Below, in pieces: positions 25,630 through 30,929 of a DNA stretch of 30,929 bases. Positions within the stretch are counted from its first letter, which is position 1, and every line of letters begins with the position of its first letter. This DNA comes from Flavobacteriales bacterium. Its GTDB lineage: Bacteria; Bacteroidota; Bacteroidia; Flavobacteriales; Weeksellaceae. The notes beneath the pieces were generated by a model. The model was not told where the DNA came from, ran no database searches, and was given only the letters and a program-made list of their open reading frames with translations. Location: NCBI GenBank assembly GCA_900770875.1, contig CAAGLV010000167.1, forward strand, positions 1 to 30,929. The letters run 5' to 3'. The translations under genes were made by a program, and so were the position numbers.

Positions 25630-25637
25630 CTTTATGA

Positions 25638-28451
25638 TTAACTTCCGAAACGTTTTACGTTTACTTTTTTCTCTTTAATTAAAATATTTAAAGTAGGATA
25701 ATCTACTATTTTTTCGGCTTCTACTTTTACTTTATGCATATAAACTTCGGCATACGTATTTGTTGGCAATGTGTTTTCTTGTACATAAAACGTATATTCT
25801 CCGATTGGTAAATAAGCTGTAAATTCGCCCTTACTATTAGTTTGTACCTCGTGTTTTTTATCGTTTTCATCTATAAAAACAAGTACTGTTCCATATAAAT
25901 TATTTTGTACTTCAACTTCTAATTTCGAACGAGATTGTATTTTAATTCTACCTCTTACAGTACCTGTTAATTGCATTGGTATAGCTATTGTAGTTTGCTT
26001 ATTTTGTATATAAACACTCGTTTCCTTAGCATACCATTTTTGTCCTGGTATTGTAATTTTGTACTCGCCATAAGGTATTTTTTTATACAAAATTTCGCCT
26101 GAAGAATTAGTTGAGAAACTTACATCTTTTACATTAACAAAACGATTATCAGCAATTTTATCTCCTTCATCAAAGATACCATTTGTATTGTAATCGTAAA
26201 AAACAAATAATTTTAGATTACCAAATTTTTGTCCGTTGCTATTAATTTTTGGCGAAAAAATATATTGTAAACCAAGTTGATAATAAGCTTGATTATCTAT
26301 ATTATTTTGACTTTTATTAAAATTTAAGTTAATGTAATTTGTGACTTTTAATCTTTCTCTGAAAGTATAGTAGCTATTAACACCGATACCCAAGTTACTG
26401 CCCAAATTTTCGGTATAATTAACTACACTCGAAAAATCTAAATTTAATCGATTTTTTAAAAATGATTCTCTGTAAGCTATTCGGAAATTATATCGTATAG
26501 CATCGTTAGAATATCCATTGATTCTATCATACAAAACAAAATTTCCTTTTTGAAATTGAGCATTTGCTCGTATTCTTTTATAAGACCAATTGACGCTTCC
26601 GGAATAAATAGTTTTTGAAGTAGAAAAGTTACTAAATTTATAATATCCTCCCGAAAAATTAAAAACAAATTGACTTTCTCTGGAATTTGAACTTAAATAA
26701 AACGATGAGTTTAAATAATTGGAGTTAAAATTAGCTTTTATATATCTGTTATATTCGTCTAAATAATAAGAAGTTTCGAAATTAAAACGTGGATAAATTT
26801 TTGCACTTAATTTATTTGAAAATCTAAACGATACTCCTGTTTCTAAACTAAACTCTGTAGATTCGCTTAGCTTTAAATAATCATTAATCGTAGTTATAAT
26901 CGATTTAGGGCGAACAGATAAAAATCTACTTATACCATAAATTGTAAATTTAGACAAACTAATTTGGAGTCTTTCGTTTAAATCTAACACACCTTTTCTA
27001 CCTCCTGTATAATATGGCGTACTATAATAATTTGTACTATAAAGCGCTACTTTACTATTAATTTTCCCCGATACATTAGCCGATAATGCAAACGAATTTT
27101 TTGATTCAGAATAATCGTGAGTAGACGAATTACCAAAACCAAATTTTATATTATGTTGCCATTTATGGGGAGTAGACCAACTGTATTTATTAGAAATTAC
27201 TAAATTTCGTAAATTGTTGGTGTGTTGATAAACCATAGACGATTCTAACTCATTTTCGTTAATCATAAAATTAGAGTTAGCAAAAACAGCTGTTCTTCTT
27301 TTTAACAAATCGATATTTACATCGTCAAAAACATCGTTATTATTTTCTACAATTCCGGCAACAATTTTATTATTTGATTGATTTTGTATGTCTGATTGAT
27401 TAATATTTTGGTAAACCATTAATCCTCTTCCGTAAACAGGTAACTCTAAATTTCCGTAAGATATATTCCCTATTCTAACTCCTTTACTTTTACGAGCGTA
27501 ATCAAACCAAATGTTTGAGTATAAAATATCATCAGAGAATCCACTAGTATAAGCATTAAAATTATAGGCGTATTCGTTAAATCCATTACTAATTTCGTCG
27601 TGGAACGAAAAATTATAATTCGTAATTTTTGAATCCGATCCTAAAATCTCTAAACTAGCATAATTCCCGTTATCATATGCATTTACAATCCCACTTGTAA
27701 AAGTACGGTTCGAGTTTACGTTGTAAATTGTGTAAATAACATTACCCGAGTATTTATTTTCTTTATCGTATGCAACTACTGTAGAAGTAAATTTATCTAG
27801 TTTTATGATATCGTAATTTACGTAATGTAAAAATTTAATATTTTTTTCTTCAAAAGGTAACAAATCAACACTCTTAGTTTCGGTTAAAACACGTCCTAAA
27901 TAATCTTTATAAGTACTTATTAAATTTACTTTATTATTGGTACTTCCTATATTAACAGCTTTAACCTCGTACGTAATTGAATCACCTATTTTTTTATAGT
28001 TTGACACTGTAGGAATCTGAAAAATTTTAACTCCATTTTTTTGAGGAATTTCTAATTCAGTTGCTGTAGAAATAAATTGATTGTTATCCTTTAAATCGTA
28101 AAATTTAAAATCTAATACTATTTTTTGTGCTAATATATTTTTTGAAAGTGAAAATTTAATGGGTATAAAAGCCTTTTTTTGAGGAAGAAGTTTAAGGTTT
28201 AATTCGGTATTCGAAAAAAATTTAACCTCTCTTATTTCGGGTAAAAATACTCGTCCATTTATCGTATCATTTGATAAATTTTCTAACTTTAATAAAACCG
28301 TTGTAATTTTATTTTCGGTAACTGTAATCAATTTATCAGATGTAAATTCTATAGTATTTTTTAACGTTTGGCTATATAAGTTTACACCATTTAATAATAA
28401 GAAAAATGTGAGAATTATTTTTACTATTAAATACTGATTTTTTATTTGCAT
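25638..28451 (-). CDS. Large usher-like outer-membrane beta-barrel protein
   Basis: A 937-residue exported protein. The signal peptide is cleaved before Gln28. Residues about 29-240 look like two Ig-like beta-sandwiches (VLLKLENLSNDTINGRVFLP; SITYEVKAVNIGSTNNKVNL). Residues about 250-740 alternate aromatic and polar residues, as in a large beta-barrel. An SdrD/SpaA-like domain starts near 749 with the Ca-binding-like DYNTNGIFDEGD, and a final transthyretin-like domain covers about 829-937. No TonB plug is present. Size, tail domains and position after pilin-, chaperone- and adhesin-like genes suggest a divergent chaperone-usher usher, but no classical usher N-domain is recognised. It starts 6 bases after the previous gene, with AAGGA just before the ATG. 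Confidence 0.6.
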   Translation of the reverse strand: MQIKNQYLIVKIILTFFLLLNGVNLYSQTLKNTIEFTSDKLITVTENKITTVLLKLENLSNDTINGRVFLPEIREVKFFSNTELNLKLLPQKKAFIPIKFSLSKNILAQKIVLDFKFYDLKDNNQFISTATELEIPQKNGVKIFQIPTVSNYKKIGDSITYEVKAVNIGSTNNKVNLISTYKDYLGRVLTETKSVDLLPFEEKNIKFLHYVNYDIIKLDKFTSTVVAYDKENKYSGNVIYTIYNVNSNRTFTSGIVNAYDNGNYASLEILGSDSKITNYNFSFHDEISNGFNEYAYNFNAYTSGFSDDILYSNIWFDYARKSKGVRIGNISYGNLELPVYGRGLMVYQNINQSDIQNQSNNKIVAGIVENNNDVFDDVNIDLLKRRTAVFANSNFMINENELESSMVYQHTNNLRNLVISNKYSWSTPHKWQHNIKFGFGNSSTHDYSESKNSFALSANVSGKINSKVALYSTNYYSTPYYTGGRKGVLDLNERLQISLSKFTIYGISRFLSVRPKSIITTINDYLKLSESTEFSLETGVSFRFSNKLSAKIYPRFNFETSYYLDEYNRYIKANFNSNYLNSSFYLSSNSRESQFVFNFSGGYYKFSNFSTSKTIYSGSVNWSYKRIRANAQFQKGNFVLYDRINGYSNDAIRYNFRIAYRESFLKNRLNLDFSSVVNYTENLGSNLGIGVNSYYTFRERLKVTNYINLNFNKSQNNIDNQAYYQLGLQYIFSPKINSNGQKFGNLKLFVFYDYNTNGIFDEGDKIADNRFVNVKDVSFSTNSSGEILYKKIPYGEYKITIPGQKWYAKETSVYIQNKQTTIAIPMQLTGTVRGRIKIQSRSKLEVEVQNNLYGTVLVFIDENDKKHEVQTNSKGEFTAYLPIGEYTFYVQENTLPTNTYAEVYMHKVKVEAEKIVDYPTLNILIKEKKVNVKRFGS

Positions 28452-28457
28452 TTCCTT

Positions 28458-29477
28458 TTATAAAGGGGAGATTGTAAAAATAATTGGAACAGAATATGAC
28501 CCTGATGTTACCTGAAAAAGTTTATCATCGGAATCTATAGAATAAATTACTGAATATTTTTTTTGATTGCTAATTGCTACGCCTGTTGCTACAGTTTTAG
28601 GATTGGTGTTTATTTTTACTTTATTAAATAATGAACCTGTTTGCGAATCTTTTAATTGCACATTAACTAAACTAACATCTAACTCGTCTACTACCGATCT
28701 TAGTTTATCGTCTAACGATTTTACCGAAATTTCGTAACTGGTATTAGCCTCTATTACTAAAGCATTATCGTATACTTTAGTTACACCATTATTATAATCT
28801 GTAACCGACCTTAACTCTAATTCTGCATTTTGTGATGCAGCACTTACTTGGATAGATAAATTTGGTAATTCTTGATAATTACCATCATATCTAATTTGCA
28901 TGTCGATAGGAAATGTAGTAACACCAATGGATCTACCATTACCATCTAATAAAGAAAATTCGTAATTAATCCTATAATTTTGCCACGATTTTAAAGCCGA
29001 TAGATAATTACCTGCATCGATAATTATATCATACTCTAAAACGATACTTCCGTACTTTCCTGTAGGCACAGTTGGATTAAGTGGCGAATTTTGAATGAAA
29101 TATTTTGGCGTAAATCCCATCGCTATGTTAGATTGAATTACACCGATTTGATTTGCTGTTGGATTTAAATTAGCAAAATATTGCACTAAGCGATGTCCAC
29201 GGTATCTAAATTTCATTTTCTCGACCGGAAAAACCTTATTTTCGCTATTTGTTATTGGTGAAGTTACACGACCAACAATAGACCAATTAGGAAAATTATA
29301 AACCTGATTACCTGCCATATGCAATTGGATATCGATAACATTTGTTATGATCCCCCCATTGTTAGAGTCTATTGGCAACCAACCCTTATTGTTTCCTAAT
29401 ATTGTAAATTGAGAGAAGACAAAAATTTGTCCGATGAAGAAATAAAATTTAAAAAACCAGATTAGTTTTCTATTCAT
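28458..29477 (-). CDS. Two-domain secreted protein, possible fibre tip or minor subunit
   Basis: I recognise no family with certainty. This 339-residue protein has a signal peptide ending FVFS, cut before Gln23. The sequence divides into an N-terminal half (about 25-200, beta-rich, with PNWSIVGRVTSP and YGSIVLEYDIIIDAG) and a C-terminal half (about 205-339). The latter ends in VTSGSYSVPIIFTISPL, the alternating strand with which archaic fimbrial subunits and spore-coat-U-like proteins usually finish. It overlaps the chaperone gene by 8 bases and precedes the usher-like gene by 6, so it is tightly coupled to both. By analogy with two-domain adhesins of chaperone-usher pili it may be the tip protein. 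This is inference. Confidence 0.5.
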   Translation of the reverse strand: MNRKLIWFFKFYFFIGQIFVFSQFTILGNNKGWLPIDSNNGGIITNVIDIQLHMAGNQVYNFPNWSIVGRVTSPITNSENKVFPVEKMKFRYRGHRLVQYFANLNPTANQIGVIQSNIAMGFTPKYFIQNSPLNPTVPTGKYGSIVLEYDIIIDAGNYLSALKSWQNYRINYEFSLLDGNGRSIGVTTFPIDMQIRYDGNYQELPNLSIQVSAASQNAELELRSVTDYNNGVTKVYDNALVIEANTSYEISVKSLDDKLRSVVDELDVSLVNVQLKDSQTGSLFNKVKINTNPKTVATGVAISNQKKYSVIYSIDSDDKLFQVTSGSYSVPIIFTISPL

Positions 29478-30276
29478 TTATAAAATTTAATTCAGCAACT
29501 TTAACCAAATCTTTTTCTCCTAAATCAAAAGTAGATGTAATAAGATATTCACCTTTTGGCAAATCTTTTGGCAAATCTATAAATAGAGTTCGCTTATCCT
29601 TTGGAAGACTATAAAAAACTTGATCCTCTAATTTAATTTGAGTACCATCCCCTTGGTTAATTATTTCGTTTGTTATAACTCCTTCTGCCCAAACATTACC
29701 TGTGTTTTCTAATTTTAGTACTAATCTTTTTTCTTTCTTATCATAAAAGAAATCTAAAAACTCGATATCTAAATTTCTACCCACATTTAAACGTTGATAT
29801 AACTTAACACCTGTTTGTAGCGTAATAATTAAAGTTTCGCCTTTTTGTCCATCTTTTTTACGTGCATTAGTTTGTGTAATGTACATCATTGATGTGTGCA
29901 CGTCTTCTTGATTGATATTTTCAGGAACTCGCAATTCTACATCAACTTCAGCTTCTTCTTTAGGACCTAGTTTTAAAATATTAGAAGGATAAACTCTTAC
30001 CCAATTCGAACAAGAATTTGGTAATGAGCCTGGATCAAATATATCATTTGATCCAAGTTCATCATATTTCCAATCGCTAAAAGAAATGGCTAACTCTAAT
30101 GTTTCTGTTTTACTTGGATTAATAACTTTCACTTTCTTTTGCTCTACACCTCCTGGATTTAAAGTAAAGTAAGTTCTTGGTGGGCTAACAGTAATTGCCA
30201 ATTGCCCAAAAACCAAATTTGTAAACAGACCCATAGTCATTAAAAATGATACGACCTTCATTCTTGTTAACGTCAT
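29470..30276 (-). CDS. PapD-like periplasmic fimbrial chaperone
   Basis: A 268-residue exported protein with the two-Ig-domain plan of chaperone-usher chaperones. The signal peptide ends VFG and is cut before Gln25. A start at Met6 (30261) is also possible. The first strand ITVSPPRTYF places Arg34 where PapD has the conserved Arg that anchors the subunit C-terminus. VKVINPSKTETLELAISF, VRVYPSNILKLGPKEEAEVDV and the VHTSMMYI strand, which resembles the YRSHLLF strand of archaic chaperones, complete domain 1. Domain 2 runs from about 160 (LVLKLENTGNVWAEGVI). It lies 9 bases after the pilin-like gene and overlaps the next by 8 bases. Confidence 0.72.
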   Translation of the reverse strand: MTLTRMKVVSFLMTMGLFTNLVFGQLAITVSPPRTYFTLNPGGVEQKKVKVINPSKTETLELAISFSDWKYDELGSNDIFDPGSLPNSCSNWVRVYPSNILKLGPKEEAEVDVELRVPENINQEDVHTSMMYITQTNARKKDGQKGETLIITLQTGVKLYQRLNVGRNLDIEFLDFFYDKKEKRLVLKLENTGNVWAEGVITNEIINQGDGTQIKLEDQVFYSLPKDKRTLFIDLPKDLPKGEYLITSTFDLGEKDLVKVAELNFINE

Positions 30277-30285
30277 TTTAAAAAA

Positions 30286-30882
30286 TTAGCTTGCTTCGAT
30301 GATATATTTTACCTCTGTAGTATAGATTGTTGGGTTTTCACCATTTACATATTTTTCTACATAAGCAAAGTCATTTGCACCTTTATAAGTTACATCATAA
30401 GTTTTATTACGAACAGATGTTGTACTACTATTAAATTTAGCATATTCTGTAGTTAATGCTTTTGCTTCTCCATCACCAATTTTTAAAGTAATAGTTCCCG
30501 CTTCAATAAAATCTGCAGCAGCAGGCCCATTATAATTTAAATTTGTTTCAGCTTTTGCTTTAACAACATAGCCTCCTGTACTATTAACTTTTAAATGGTT
30601 ACTTTTTGTAACTGAAACACCATTTTTGTAAGCATCTTCAGTATCATAAATTAAATCAATTACATCATCAGTTCCAGTACCGTCTCCACCACCAACTGAT
30701 AAAGATAAGATTGGATATAATTTAACATTTAAAGTTGTTTTACCTTGGTTTGGAGGTGTAGTTGTAGCTGAGTTTGATGATGTTCCTCCATTTTCGTTTT
30801 CTGTAGATACATCTTGTCCAAATGCTACTCCTGAGAATAATACGCTACCTAAAAAGGCGATTAAAGAAATGTTCTTTTTCAT
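30286..30882 (-). CDS. Secreted pilin-like beta-sandwich subunit
   Basis: A 198-residue exported protein. The signal peptide ends AFG and is cut before Gln23. A low-complexity Ser/Thr/Asn-rich linker follows (about 25-48), then one beta-sandwich-like domain. The pattern TTLNVKLYPILSLSVG, then a short acidic segment and KSNHLKVNSTGGYVVKAKAE resembles DUF4402/WxL-like extracellular domains and archaic pilins. The last strand is YTTEVKYIIEAS. No cysteines follow the signal peptide. It is the first visible gene of the operon, consistent with an abundant subunit. The 47 bases upstream to the window edge show no consensus -7 box, so further genes may lie beyond. The family call is tentative. Confidence 0.5.
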   Translation of the reverse strand: MKKNISLIAFLGSVLFSGVAFGQDVSTENENGGTSSNSATTTPPNQGKTTLNVKLYPILSLSVGGGDGTGTDDVIDLIYDTEDAYKNGVSVTKSNHLKVNSTGGYVVKAKAETNLNYNGPAAADFIEAGTITLKIGDGEAKALTTEYAKFNSSTTSVRNKTYDVTYKGANDFAYVEKYVNGENPTIYTTEVKYIIEAS

Positions 30883-30929
30883 GATTTTTTAATTTTTTAT
30901 TGCAGATTATTTATTTATTCCTTAACTTA

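Noticed and set aside
25638..28451. The 937-residue barrel protein as a TonB-dependent receptor
   Set aside because: It has no plug domain, no SusC-type linker and no SusD partner. Its N-terminal Ig-like and C-terminal tail domains do not fit that family.
1..30929. CRISPR arrays, tRNA or rRNA genes, insertion sequences
   Set aside because: No regularly spaced repeats, tRNA-like cloverleaf sequences, rRNA segments or transposase motifs were seen on either strand.

Overview
The window looks like a chromosomal segment from a Bacteroidota bacterium of class Flavobacteriia, possibly Weeksellaceae-like; the genus is an inference. The evidence is low GC with AT-rich intergenic DNA, promoter -7 boxes matching TAnnTTTG, near-absence of Shine-Dalgarno sequences, three TonB-dependent outer-membrane receptors (two of them SusC-type with SusD partners), surface-lipoprotein signals with acidic residues after the lipobox Cys, and a Gln directly after the predicted signal peptidase I site in all eight predicted exported non-lipoproteins.

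Layout. 1-4970: core metabolism and replication. A PfkB-family kinase and hisS are on the minus strand; divergent to them are recF, a DUF721/DciA-like protein and a YheT-type hydrolase. 5039-9483: SusC/SusD pair 1 (minus). 9847-15305: a TonB-dependent receptor and a DUF5689 lipoprotein (minus), divergent to a secreted endonuclease/exonuclease/phosphatase-family enzyme (plus). trpA follows the nuclease gene after 5 bases. 16134-17429: tyrS (minus). 17618-22254: SusC/SusD pair 2 (minus). 22565-25598: a CorA-family metal-ion channel, an extended SDR and mvaD (plus). 25638-30882: a minus-strand operon whose order is pilin-like subunit, PapD-like chaperone, two-domain secreted protein, large usher-like outer-membrane barrel. 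It runs to the right edge and may continue beyond it.

How the genes work together. The two Sus pairs are nutrient-import systems without any carbohydrate-active enzyme in view, so their substrates are unknown. The receptor, DUF5689 and nuclease block reads as an extracellular nucleic-acid or organophosphate scavenging unit. The right-hand operon resembles a divergent chaperone-usher surface-fibre system and is the most interesting part of the window. Strong hairpin terminators separate the blocks, several of them bidirectional between convergent genes. recF and mvaD carry a promoter -7 box only 5 bases before the ATG, which predicts leaderless or nearly leaderless mRNAs.
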